NCBI GenBank assembly: GCA_911728455.2
Contig: OU452228.1
Location: 3,782,001-3,846,000 of the forward strand
Reading direction: 5' to 3'
DNA: 64,000 nt
Origin: Marthasterias glacialis
Taxonomy: Eukaryota > Echinodermata > Asteroidea > Forcipulatida > Asteriidae
Shown here piece after piece: positions 46,039-58,500 of this stretch (position 1 is the first letter of the stretch; the number at the start of each line of letters is the position of its first letter). Below the pieces are notes generated by a model. That model had not been told where the DNA came from and made no database searches. It saw nothing but the letters and a program-made list of their open reading frames with translations. The position numbers were made by a program, and so were the translations under genes.

Positions 46039-46870
46039 ACGGGTTGCTCCACCATTTTGGATAGCTGCTAAGAGATGAGAGTCCTTTAGGAGCAATTTGG
46101 TATATTGGAACAGGTGGAGCAACCCGTACTGGGTAGTTTTGCTACCAAAATCTAAACATCGCCTTGATTTTGTTTCTTTTGCCAATACATTGCGCATAGA
46201 TGTAAACAAAGAAGCTAGGCAAAACCCTTAAAGAGGATGTGTCATCATGATTATAGCAGTAAATGGAATAACCCAGTTACCACGCTCTTTTGTGCACACC
46301 GGTGGTCACATCACAGACAGCATGCCCTTTGTGATTTGACCGCAAGTATGTAAGTGTGCAGTATCTGGGTGAGAGTTCATCTGTCCATATGCACAGCCAC
46401 AGGAAGACAAAGTTTCTATAAGTGATTGATGACATTGAGTGCAGATTAGTTGCTCCACCATTTGCGATATGAGAGATGTTTCCTACAGAAGCCATATCCG
46501 TCCTTGGTATGTTTTTTTACTTGGCCTACTCCGCTCTGATTTTGTTTCATTTTGCTAGAAAAATAGATGCTTGGCAAAATGTTTTTTCGACCCCATTGAC
46601 AGGTTGCTCCACCATTGCAATAGCTAGTATGAGTAAGAAAGACCAGTCCTTGATGACAAACTTGGTAATTGGAATTGTTGGAGCAACCCGTCCTTGATAC
46701 TTCGCTTGTTTACACACCACTTTGATTTGGTTTTATTTTGCACATTACATTGCACTTCATTAATATAAAAAATTGACGCTAGATGAAAACAAATTGTCGA
46801 CACCATCTGTGGGTTGCTCCACCATTTTGGATAGTTAGTGAGAGAGACAGGGGTTCTTCAGACGCAATTA
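46039..46870. repeat. Tandem array of inverted GGTTGCTCCACC repeats
   Basis: ACGGGTTGCTCCACC at 46039-46053 is matched by its perfect complement GGTGGAGCAACCCGT at 46113-46127. Further copies of the left arm stand at about 46448, 46600 and 46809, and of the right arm near 46677-46692. Between arms each unit repeats GAGAGA..CTT..G..GCAATT, and between units TTGATTTTGTTT.. and GC.AAGC.TGG.AAAA. The array is about 0.8 kb with unit length near 200 bp, two complete hairpins and two units lacking one arm. Confidence 0.7.
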
Positions 46871-47439
46871 GGAAATGATGCACACGTGTACAGTTAAAAG
46901 CATGTACTTGGTTGCATTATTTGATCATTTGGGTCAAGATTATTTTGTTATTCCACGGAAACCTTCCATCGTGAGGCATTTTTTTCTTATTTTTTTTTCT
47001 TACGGTCTTTCTTAAGAATGTGTGCACTACTTCTGCCTGGCTGGCTGGGTGCACTACACTAAATAGATAGAAATCCATGCACCGAGCTAAGGTACTTGCT
47101 TTTATGGATTGTTGAAAAATGGTCCAACATTGTGCCCCTGGGGTTGTTGATTTTCATCCTGGAGCATTTTGGGTAGACTGGCCCTCTAAAAATGGCCCTA
47201 GTTTGCTAAACAGTGTAGGGTCATTTTTCCAAGATGAAGTCAGGCCAGTTTACTCATTCAGGGTGTTTTTATTTTGGATCAGCCCAGCAAAAATTCTTAA
47301 CGGCTAACGAAAAATTGAAAAGAAAAATGTTCAGCTGTCAGAAAATATATTTGATTTGTTTTCTAGAGGCTGAGAGACTTTAAAGAATTTTTTTAGCATT
47401 TTTGATTATTTAGCATTTAGCATTGGTTTCTATGGCGTG

Positions 47440-47695
47440 GGAGCCTAATAGTGTGGTGCACCCCCGGCCGGCTCTGGTGGTGTGGATAGCGGACCCAAAC
47501 TAGCGCCCTCTGTTGGCTGACGCAGAACTACGCCGTCGAAAACTAAATTGGGTTAACCTTTGACCCTGGCATTTTGTTGCTACAAAACAAGTTCGGTTGC
47601 ATTCGGTTTTGGCTGGGTTTGTTCTCCCGCAGTCAATTAAAAAAGCACGAATAAGAACCCTCAAAATAAATATACCCAACCAAAAGGCTGTTAAT
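47440..47695 (+). promoter_or_regulatory. Putative CFAP97 promoter and 5' leader
   Basis: CpG content rises here compared with the flanks. Two motifs stand out: AGCGCCCTCTGTTGGC at about 47502-47517, close to the CTCF core, and GTTGCTACAAAAC at 47576-47588, an imperfect RFX X-box (one spacer base, one mismatch), the motif class that drives ciliary genes. Both are consensus matches by eye only. The leader has no upstream in-frame stop back to 47597, so an alternative upstream start (47597) cannot be excluded. Confidence 0.4.
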
Positions 47696-50600
47696 ATGAG
47701 TTACGAAGGAAGCCCAGAACCGATTGACTTTGATTTCTTCGCAGAAGACGACGAAGATTTTCGTTCTGGGAGGAATTCTTCTCGCCCCGCGAGTCATGCG
47801 AGTCCAGTGGTGGTGAAGGCGGCGAAGGGGAGCAGTCGGCCGGTGAGTGCGAGCAGTGCACGTTCGCTTAGCAGTCGCAGTAGTATCAGTGTAAAAATCC
47901 CCTCGGCTGGACCAACTGGAGTCAGAGAAAATGCGTACACTTCTAAGTCGAGGTTTTCAGACTCGAGTGATGAAGATAATTATGCCGCCAGAGGAAGCAA
48001 TTATGACAATAGAAACAAAATTGAACAAAACAAAAATGCTGTGAATTCAGGAAATGAAGATAGATCAGGCGGTGAAGGAGATTCATATAGAAAGGCTGCA
48101 TCAAGCAGGCCTAAGACATCAAAAGGGCCTCGTGGTCGCAGGGCCCATAGACAACAAGAAGAAGATGGTTCAAGCTCAACTGATTCAAAGTCACGGCATA
48201 GTTCAAGTAGCTTTTCATCAAAAAGCGAGCACAGCGATTCATACACCAGCATTAGTGATTCAGATAGCGATGTGACAGACGTTTCTCCACTCCCCAGCCC
48301 AGCCCGGTCACCCACACCAAGGCTTGAATATGACCAAGATGAATTTGAAGACAGCTTTGAGGAGAATCGCTTCCGTCAAGCGAAGGAGCAGTCATCGTCA
48401 ATTAACAACGGGAATGGCAGACAAAACAAGAAGAGAAATCGGAAAAAGGAGTCAGTACGATTTGCAGCTGTTACACCAAATAATGGATCGACATCCCAGC
48501 GGGATAAGCAAATGGATGAGACAGAAGCCCGCGAGCTAAGCAGACTCCTTCGAGCTGTACTTCAACTAGAAGAGACCCCAAACCATTCACAGATGAATTC
48601 TTTCCACCGGTCACCTTCAAAGCAGAGACCGTCATCGGCCAAGAGAGCCCCAATGTCCACTGCACCCATGCCCCATCAGAGGGTCAACTTGTCCTTCAGC
48701 AATGACAAAGTGCGGCAGATTGATCGGGAGAATCAGCGACTGCTTCATAAGATTCTTCGTAGACCAAAATCAGCGGTTGCTACAACTGGGTTGGCGTCCA
48801 CAAGGAAGCAGGATAACCAACCGAAGATGATGAGCCATTCTGCAATACGCAGGCAGCGGGAACAAAGAAAGATTGAGATGGAAAATAGGGTGAGAAAAGT
48901 ACATTATGTTTGCTTGATATAGTTTTTATAAATTGTTTTTTACACATGCTTGAAAGTTGTAACAATTATTTCAGATAGGGTTGATAAAAGTCAAGATTGC
49001 GTTTTTTCTTGTAATCAGATTTTGTTTAAATCCGTTAACGTTTTTTGTTTAACCAAGCAAACATAATTACACCATGAGAAACAAGTTTACACTATATGCA
49101 TGTTGGCCAGTGCCTCTTTTATTGTGTACAGTTGACCTATCTGTGTTTTTATGGATAAAAAAAATGCTATTTAAAATGCAAATTGTGTTTTATTACTCGT
49201 TAAAAGTTTGTTTTATAATGTACACCTACACTATGTAACCAATCTTTTTATTTAGCTTGAAGCAAAATATAACTTATTTAAAAACACTTGCAAACAAAAT
49301 TACACTTCAGAAGCCTAAGTAGGATACATGTAGGTAATTTAAGTCAGAAGTCCTGTTTGATGATTTTTATTGACGTAAAATTTACATGTGGACTTTTGCA
49401 ACAACTAGATTTAATAAATTCCATACTTGACTATCAGTTGTCACTTTGGAATGTTTGCATGTCTGTGACTAATTAAAATTGTTACTACATTATTACATTA
49501 TTATTGACTTATTATTTTTAAAAGCTTTTGTTGTTTTCCCTGTAGAAAATTCTTCAGCGAATTGAATCAGCCCATGCCAGCTCTGAGTTGCGGCGTACTT
49601 CATTATTACATGAACATGAGAGACAGATGAAGTACGCTTCACAAGTATCTAAAGGATCCATGCACCCAACCAGCTCAAGAAATCCTGGTAAGAATACAGT
49701 GCAAATGTCTTTTCTTCTTTATTTTCCACGAATGTTAATGTAGTACAGTATACTAATATTACTAGTGATCATACGTGTGCGCGAAAATATAGCACTTCTG
49801 CGTCCCATATCCCACTCGGCCTATCCAACTCGCGCTGTATTTTTCTATATTCCATGAGCGCGTGTGATAAGCGAATTTATCTTCCAGCCAACTGGAAGAT
49901 AATACAACTTTGAGCATTATTTCAAAATAGACAACGTGCAAATTTTAGATTGTCATTTTGCACTGTCCGTATACAGAGCGTGACGCATGATACAATACGC
50001 AGAGTGCAATATAGACTACTGGGAGTATGATATGGTTTATTATCACTCCCGTTGAGCAATCTGATTGGAGAATTAGCACGTACTGGAAGATAAAGTACGA
50101 TATAAGGGTAGACAGTTGATATATAATAGTTTTAGTTCCTCAAGGTATTGGAAGTTGACAGACTAACTGTACTTCCCAAGGTGAAGCAAAAAGTAAAAAA
50201 AAACGCATCAAAAAGTGCATCCGGCACATGATTGTGAACAGACCAGTAAGAATTCGGGTCTCAATCGTGAATATGTATTAGGTATAGTGATGGCCATTGT
50301 TTTTTGACCTGTGAAATGTCTGAGCAAACAAAGTCTGTTTAACCATGGAGGAATCTCCATGGTTTAACCTACTGTCTGTATGCGACTTGACTCAAGTCAG
50401 ACTTTTGTCCTGTGTAGTAGAAATCTGCATTCTAAAACAACTCAGCACGCAGCTTGGAAGGGCACTGATTATGCTAGGGAGTTGTACCAAGAATGTGCCA
50501 GTCAACATTGGCAATTGAAAGTCAAACTTGATGAATCTGCCTGCAAGTACAGGCTACAGCCCCACGTGATATGCTGTACTGTACGTAGCTACTCGTAATG

Positions 50601-53600
50601 CATGATTCAGCGTTTGCATTTGGGGTAAAATTCCACAACACATCAGGGCTTGCAGCAGAACTTATTTTACAAGACCAGAATCAAAGAGAGAAAGAACTTT
50701 CTACACAGTTTAACAAGTAAACTGTTTTTATTTGAACAAGCACTCATTTAAAAAAAGATATTACAGAGTGAGGTAACTTAATTCAATAGAAAAACACTAG
50801 ACCACCTGGCTTATCCAGTCGTGAGTTTACTGGCCCGATGCTAAAATCTCGGGCCTGTGGGCCGATGTAAAATTCAAAACCTGATGATGCAGTCATTTCA
50901 CAGTTGCTGGTACTGCTTCACAAAGTTGTGTTTCGCGATCCGGAGCTTGTCAGTTACATTGATTGAACTGAGTGGCATGTGACTGCATAAGGGTGCGCAT
51001 TACAAGAAGCTCATAGTATGGACCAAGAATAGACCAACTGCGCCACCAATGTTTACATTTCATCTTGTGACATGTAGTGGGTACTACGTCATCACAGCTG
51101 ATGGCAAACTACATGCAAATACATGCTGTGACCGACAGAGTCAGTCGGCTTTTGGTAATAACAACACAGTTACTAAGCCTTTTATTAAAGTTGTATGTTG
51201 TGACATTGATTTTTAATCACACTACTGTTTCATAAACTACCACCCACCAGTATTTTACTACAAAAGAGGTTTATTCCTTGTAGAATTTCCAAGACTTGCT
51301 GGAACTGTCCTTACTGGCTTTACTCAGCCACTCGAAGGTCTCTGGTACAAACTCTGGAATATTTTCCACAGATTTCGAGAAAGAAAAGCTGCAATCGAAT
51401 AAAAAAATGCAACAATCATTATGTATCGTACTGCCTTTTTCATGGAGGACTGCGTTGTTGTTTATGGTTAATACCCACTACAGGTCACATGACTTGGAGA
51501 GTGCAATTGGTCTATAGAACCCAACCTGTGCCAAGTTTTTACACATGTGGGTCACATTACATAAAACTAGTTTTCAAAAATAGAATTAACTTTTGAATGT
51601 ACATTGTACACTGTACATACATAACTGTAAATATAAACATAATTTACAAATGCGCTTGGAATCAGTTAGTTGAATGGGTGGTTGACCTAATTTTTCTAAA
51701 TTTCAATCAATCCCATAATTAGTTGAATTTTTCTGAAATAAACAACAAAAGGCTAATTTGATACTTTGCTGAAATGGTAGGAAAATGCCAGACGGATTAA
51801 ATGTACATGTACATATGGACATTGTACAAGCATTGTACTTGGGTTGCTTTGTTTACATGCATGTGTGTACTTGTGTTGACGTGATCGATACAGTTTCCAT
51901 AGCAGCAGATGAACTTATTTGTGCTCCACCAATTTCATTGTAAAGAGACCGCATGTTGTGCAGGTATTACACTTTGCATACAAAATTATGTAAATTGGGC
52001 GGAACTCAAATTGGGTCCATGCTGTTTGTGAGCGTGCCTTTATATGACATTGTATACATGAAGAATGTGAACTAATTGGGTCCAACGATTGTTACAGTTA
52101 ACACTCGGCAGAAGCTGTGGACCTGTGGTGGTTGTGTAACCGTGGTAACAGTCTAAACTGCAGTTTTGTGTTGAACTTTACAAAACATCTTACGAAATAT
52201 TTGGCATTGTATTAAAATGCTACTCTATGGGCCTATGTACTATTCAGATACATACTCTTGTTATTTTTCAAAAGCATTTTTTGTATACATATTTTTATAA
52301 ACATGTTATTTATAATATAAAAGAAACATTGGCCTCCAGGCCCAGGTGATTCTGTCTATACAGACACTGTACATGTAATTAGCAAGTATTAAAGTTCATA
52401 TTAATATCATTATGAGTATACAATGGACAGTGTAACAGTGCAACTGAATTGTTCCCACTTGTGCCTTCTCATGTAGAATAAAGTCCAATACTTCAGAGAA
52501 CATGGCTCCATGCATGCAAAATAATAACGTGTCTACATTGATATGTAGTTCAATGGAGTTCATGAATCCTGGCATTTTTGAGAGCTTCTGGTTTCATTTG
52601 AATGCACAGCCGTTTTTGCCAATTTTTGTAAGTGTTGGCTGCTTCGGAGTGGTACAGTACTCGTATTGAAAGGAGTTTGTGTAAAGATGGTGTGTATAAT
52701 TTGTCAATACACAGTGCAGTACACTCGTGGGACTACTTCACATGAAGAAGTGTGGATTGATCATTCAATTTGTAGGTTGCTGAATTTGAAAACCTGGTTC
52801 ATACAAGGAGTACTGTACCAGTGAGTACTTCAAGTGATTACAATCAGGGCATCACAGTGGGAAAGCAATCACATCTGAAGTATATGAACAGACCTCAAAT
52901 AATATACAAATATTGGATGCATTTGAGTGCATTGTCACAGAATAATCACGAGGTGAAATCTGGACTGTTTCACATGGCAAAGCCGAGTGAAATGGAAAAG
53001 CCAGATTTCACTGAGTTATTATCTGCATCAATGCAAGAACAAAATGCATTTAATAGTAGTTTTATATAACTCACACATACATGTAGATTCTCATTTGAAT
53101 TTTTTTCACAATAAACTCAAAATAGACACGGAAACTCGTCCAGCCCACACACTGAAAAGTCTATTTAAAATAAACTTCCTAAACAACACGGATGACTCCT
53201 TGTAGACACCAGCCATGTCCTCTATGACACAACCTTGCCTCATTTGGACAAACGGGCGGGAACAATTATTTTGGAAAAGAAGTGCCCATCAATGATCCAT
53301 ATTGGACTCCAATAATAAACACGTGTCACATGTTCCATATCAAATGACAATTATGTGGTATATAAATTTAAACATATGTATTGTACACAGTTTTTTTAAT
53401 ATGTGATGCTTGAATGTATAAGCAATGAGCCATTTTATAAAGACAATCGCCCCCTTTTTGCTAATTTTGCATTCTTAAATTTCATGTGACCACCAAATAA
53501 AAACAATTTGCATGGTACATTTGTATGATTTTTTTTTTTTTTTTTTTGTAAAGGTTGGGGGATGATACATGTACTTTAAGGGTTTTTTCTTTAGAAAATT

Positions 53601-55291
53601 GAAATGTCACATTGTTTTTGTGAGAATGTTTTTAATACATGTAGGCACCAAAACTACATATGTAATATGGTAAAATTAGAGGTAATGGCTTGTCTGGTCT
53701 CAATGAAATGTTGAGGCTTATTAGTATCTGTACCCAAAATTTACACTAGACCACAGCCCCGAGGCCAGAGATTTTAGCATTGGGCCAGTTAAACTACTGG
53801 ACTAAGTCCGACGGTCTTGTGTTTTAGTCCAAATGTTGACTTTGAAACTGATAAATACATACAAATCTTTCAATGCTTTGGAGTATTGAAGAATTCTTAC
53901 CCATAATACACATGAGATAAATCTTCTCTTAGTGCTTGTTCAAATTAAAAGAGCTCAAATGTTAAACTGTGTAGGTATTTTGTAAAAAGAACTCTGGACC
54001 AGTAATCATTTTGAGCTACAAGCCCTGCAGTGTTGAGGGTTTCCCCAAACATTAACACCCGTTAATGTATCATGAAAAGAACAAACTTGGGTGTTTTAAA
54101 CTTCCCAAGCAAGCATGTTTGAAAAGTCACACTAACCATTAACCATTTTCATTTCACATTAAGAGATGGCACAGCTGTGGTGTGTACAGTCAATCTTAAC
54201 CTTCCACTGACAATTACAGTTTGTGATGTAAATTGCAAAGTGCAATTTAATCGACATCACTTGCATATTGCATAGATCTACAGTGTACAATGTACACATT
54301 TGTATAATTTATTTGTTTTACAACAAAGATCCTACACAGAGCCAACTCTTTGTTTGTCAAATAAATTGACTTTCTATTGCTGAATAGGACTTGCAAAAAC
54401 ATGAAAAGGAACCTTACTGTTTTTATTAAAAATTGTACACGCTTCAGTTTACATAAATAACGCTGAAAAAATGTCTGTGATGAAAACATGCAGTATACAA
54501 ATTTTAAAATACAATTCAATATATTATGAACATAAATGTGGAGGTGTACACGTAGGTACATGCAGGGATACAAAGTCTTGAAAAAAAATGTTGCCACCAA
54601 ACAAAAATTTAAAAAGCTAAAACAATCCTATTAACAGAAATAAAGGGACATTTACAGTATGCAACTCACTATATATTCATGTAAGTACATGTGTACTCTT
54701 TTCCAAGACCATGCATAAGATGAACTCTGCCACTTAGGGAGTTGAAATTCTTGACAATGACTTGTCTTCAAGGTTTTGGTCATGGACAGACCCAGAGATG
54801 TGCTTTGGATGCCCCTTAACTCTCTCCCTGTGGCGCGCCGGAAAGCCACTAGCTGTGCCTCAAAATTAAGACTATGTAAAAACAATTTTGTCACAGCTGC
54901 ACTTAAAATTCTGTAGTTAAAATAAAAAGATAGATTGAAATGTTTCAATCAAATTTACCCATTTCATAAGACAGATACCACATCAAATGGCAATTGTTTT
55001 GCCCCTCCCAGAGTGGAGTTGAAAACCTGATTGCTTAAAATTATTGTCTTGGGAAAAAGTCTTGAAAAAAATCAGTAAATTACTGAAGATGTCATTTCTC
55101 TGTCACCCCTCTCTCCAGGCCACAACTACTCAGGTAGTCTCAGCAAGGGATCCAGCCTGGCCAGCCTGAACAGCGAGGCAAGCCGCACCTCCACCGCCTC
55201 CACCGGATCAAGAAGGATGAGACCGAGTAGTGGACGGAGCATGCCCCCACCTCCACAAGGTCCAAGACAGGCATGGGAAGACCGATGGTAG
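47696..55291 (+). CDS. CFAP97: Cilia- and flagella-associated protein 97
   Basis: Three coding exons, 47696-48889, 49546-49687 and 55119-55291, join in frame to 502 aa. Start chosen at ATG 47696 (MSYEGSPEPIDFDFF), since IDFDFFAEDDEDF resembles the conserved acidic opening of the family. Residues 20-280 are low-complexity, Ser- and charge-rich, with RSPTPR and KKRNRKKESVRF. Residues about 335-420 hold the CFAP97 (KIAA1430/hemingway) domain: NLSFSNDKVRQIDRENQRLL, then KILRRP, and RRQREQRKIEMENR across the exon join into LQRIESAHASSE. The C-terminus is Ser-rich and ends AWEDRW. CFAP97 proteins act in axoneme assembly and motility in ciliated cells and sperm. Intron 2 (5.4 kb) contains a MITE. 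This is the only clear host gene here. Confidence 0.9.
49688..55118 (+). other. CFAP97 intron 2
   Basis: 5.4 kb, AT-rich. Holds the MITE at about 49765-50115, a phrase GTTTACTGGCCCGATGCTAAAATC near 50825 whose inverted relative ATTTTAGCATTGGGCCAG is at 53771, and a 17-19 bp T run at 53530. No exon of another gene is supported. Confidence 0.6.
49765..50115. mobile_element. MITE family copy 3, in CFAP97 intron 2
   Basis: Shares AGCACTTCTGCGTCCCATATCC with the copy at 41330, and contains TTTATCTTCCAGCCAACTGGAAGATAA at its centre and GTACTGGAAGATAAAGTA at its right end. Outer limits uncertain. Confidence 0.5.
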
Positions 55292-55341
55292 ACCACAGTA
55301 GGATGCAGGTTGAATGATGGGTGTCAGTAGCGAACACATTA

Positions 55342-55567
55342 TTTCATAAAACCAAAGATGATAGAGCGCCGAAGGCGCAGGATGGGGAACTGGAGCTCTA
55401 TCAGCCACTGAATGCTTTGTTTCCCATTGATAGCAATGCTCATTGTCTGCACTGATCTATTGTTGTATCAATAGAGTCACTTGCCGAAATGGCGTCCAGT
55501 GAGATTTCACATTTCAGCCAAAGTTCCCCATCTTGCTCCTTCGGCGCTCTATAATCTTTGCATGAAA
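55342..55567. mobile_element. Hairpin MITE just after the CFAP97 stop codon
   Basis: Left arm AAAGATGATAGAGCGCCGAA at 55354 with continuation GGCGCAGGATGGGGAACT; right arm AGTTCCCCATCTTGCTCC then TTCGGCGCTCTATAATCTTT ending 55559. The arms pair over about 38 bp with four mismatches, extended by TTTCAT and ATGAAA outside. It lies 51 bp beyond the stop codon and so is probably in the 3' UTR. Confidence 0.8.
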
Positions 55568-58500
55568 CTTGTTTGGATGTTTACATGTATGTAGCAGTTT
55601 GACCTCAAAAAGACTCCGTCCACTCACTGCCAGTAATGGGTGATGAGTGCAGAGTCATTCACCAGTGAGTGCCTACCATACACTATAATTATTAAGGTAG
55701 GGCCGTAGGGAAGGGATGCATTGATCATTTGCAATAGTAACATTTCATTGTGGGGCACAGATGAGAAGTGGTTATGTTCAGACATTTCTTATGAATATTA
55801 CAGTACAATGTACAGTATGTTAGTGTATACTGTATATACATGTAGGTAAGAACTTTAATAAGTTCTTATTAAATGTACACTGTACAGTCAGACAATTTAC
55901 AGCTGGCTTGTACTTGGTTATCTATTACAGGGATTCTTTGGTCGTACATATGTACATAACTTAGTTAGGACGTTAACTATTGAAATTGCCAAGAGAGACG
56001 TAACTGATTGTAAACAAGACATGTTGAGAAAGCTTGCAGTACTGCATTATAAAGTCAGGGAGGTACGTGAACAGTAACACGTGCCTTGTAGTGGAGTAAA
56101 AAGTCATTTGTTCTGTCCTCTTTTGGATGGATTGAGAGGTTGCCAAATTTCTTTTAACCGCTTTCATTTTTTTCCCGTCCAGCCTGACAGGATTATTTTC
56201 CCGGAATTGCCGGAATATTTTTTTTTAGAGTACCGCTGGCACAAAGAAACCTTGACTTAACAAAGCCAAGAAAACAAAGATTCTGTTTATAGCACCAGAA
56301 TTTTTGTTTTATTTATTGAGAAAATGTCAAATACGTATACCATGAATTGCAAATCCTCGGCCATGAGCTATGGCATAGGAGTGGTACTAAACCCAAAACT
56401 AAGGCTAGATCCCCAGTTCACTCTGACATGCCTCCATTGAGCCAAAATACAATGAATAAACAATGGTGGAAGCCTCTCAATGTCTCGTAGGCCTCTTCTT
56501 GGAACAAAAGGACAAAGGTAAGACAATAACCCTGCATAGTGGTCGAAAACAAGCGAAATGTTAAAGACCATGTTTTCTCTTTGTGTGGGTGAAACAAAGC
56601 GTTAGACGGCGTGTGCATGCTCTGTGCACGCTCAGTTGTGGAATGTCTGGGCGACCTTTGTTCCAGTGTTCCACTTTTACACAATGGGGTGTTTAAAAGT
56701 CGCTCGTTTGCTGGTTTGGACAATGTTTTCTTGTATGTACAACACTTTGTGCCAACTGGTTGAACAAATATTTAAAAAGACTTTAAAAAACCGCAGGGGG
56801 GTGGTCGTGAGGAACAGTTCTTGTGGTGTTAAGATTTGTTCTGTTAGAAATAAACCGCAATGGATCAAGCTGTTCAGATTTTTTTTTATTTTTTTACTTT
56901 TTAATATTCAATTCACACCATTGCTTGAAAATTCCATTGTCCAAGTACAAAGGCTCTCTATTTACAGCCACACTTATACGCACGCTGGTCTTGACCTTGC
57001 AGCTCTAAATATACGTATATCAACTTCCTATAGTGACATTGTGTAGCTAGGTCATCCAAATGTTGCCTTGGCAACCAGGTGGATGCCATCATCGATAATT
57101 AACATGCATCAGCCCAATACTCCGAGCCTGTATCGGGAAGCAATAATCAACATTTGTTGATGCTTGCTGTTGTCTTTCATGTACATTATATGACCAGTAA
57201 AATTTGTGTTTGGAATTTGTTTAAAAGGTACTGTTTCACATTAAATGAATTTGTCTCAGTAGGAGTTTACCATTAACTGCTCTTAAACATTACAGTTGAA
57301 GATTTATTAAACATGCAAGCACAGTTAGGCACAGTTTTTATTTTCAAGAATACTGTGCACGAAATTGGAAAATAATAGATATTGAATTAATTTTCAATTA
57401 ATTCGAAATAAATACTTGAACCTCCTTGTACAGTTGCTAACACTGAAAGGCATTTGTCGACCCCGTAAAACAAGGACTTCTCTTTCTTCTCCAATTGCTT
57501 GGTCTTTGTGTGTTTAAGCGATGTCCCCATTGGTTTTGTACACAAAAGTGAAGTGAGGGCCTCGTCTCTCTGTCAAAACACCCCGATCCCTTTTGTCCTC
57601 AGCGTCAACAAATAGCTACTAGAAACCCCCACATACAAAATGTACACAAATGTCCACATCCACAGTTCTGGTCTGGCCAACAGAGGTAAGATGAAAACTT
57701 TTACCAAAAAAAGAGCGTTAGTTTCACATTAATCAAAAATAAGATGGCAGGCAGAACAACAATCTAAAAGCTTTTTTGTTGTATTTACTACAAGGATTTT
57801 TATTTACTTATTATCACTTTTTTTTATTTTTATAACTTTATTCAGGTTCGCAGTTGTATATGTAAACAGAATTTTCAAAATTTTAGAATAGCATTTTATT
57901 TTTCGTTTTCTGTAAACATGGTCAAGGTGAAACTTAACTGGCTGGAATGGGCATGTTTTATACAAGTAGTATTTTTACCCCAAGGTGCAATTTGCAAAAT
58001 TACAACACATCAGAAAACAGTAGATGTATGTACAAGTTTGAAAAGCAATATGTTTTTGAAAAGCATACCTGAGATGTGTAAAAAGTTTATTATGACTTGC
58101 TGAAAATTAGAGTCAAACCACAAAGCTTTGATTGACCAAAGTCTATGGGTCAGGTTTATACATTTTGTAGCCTGAAGAGAATGCGTGGTCAAAAACTTGA
58201 AACAAACACTTCATGCCAGTTGGAGTGTGCTCATTTCATGCAAATCTTTCTTGTGATTCTCTTTTTAATGCTGTCAGACTTTGTTGCTTCTTTTCTGATT
58301 CCAAGTTGAGTGAGGAAAGATACATGTGAGAGAGAATTTTCCCATGTAAAGCATCACAAACTTACATATCGTATGAACCAGGGTTCGATTTAGACACAAG
58401 CCCGACATAAAACCAGTATTCAAGGAAGTCAAACACAAGTAACTCTCTGAAATTATGATTTAATGTTTGAATTTCAAAGTGTTTTCATTTGATAGCCTGT

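Noticed and set aside
47597..47695. Upstream start for CFAP97
   Set aside because: In frame, but the 33 extra residues are not acidic like the family opening and lie in the likely 5' leader; kept only as an alternative.
56624..57046. 140-codon plus-strand open frame in the CFAP97 3' region
   Set aside because: Phe-rich translation of AT-rich DNA with homopolymers; no family features.
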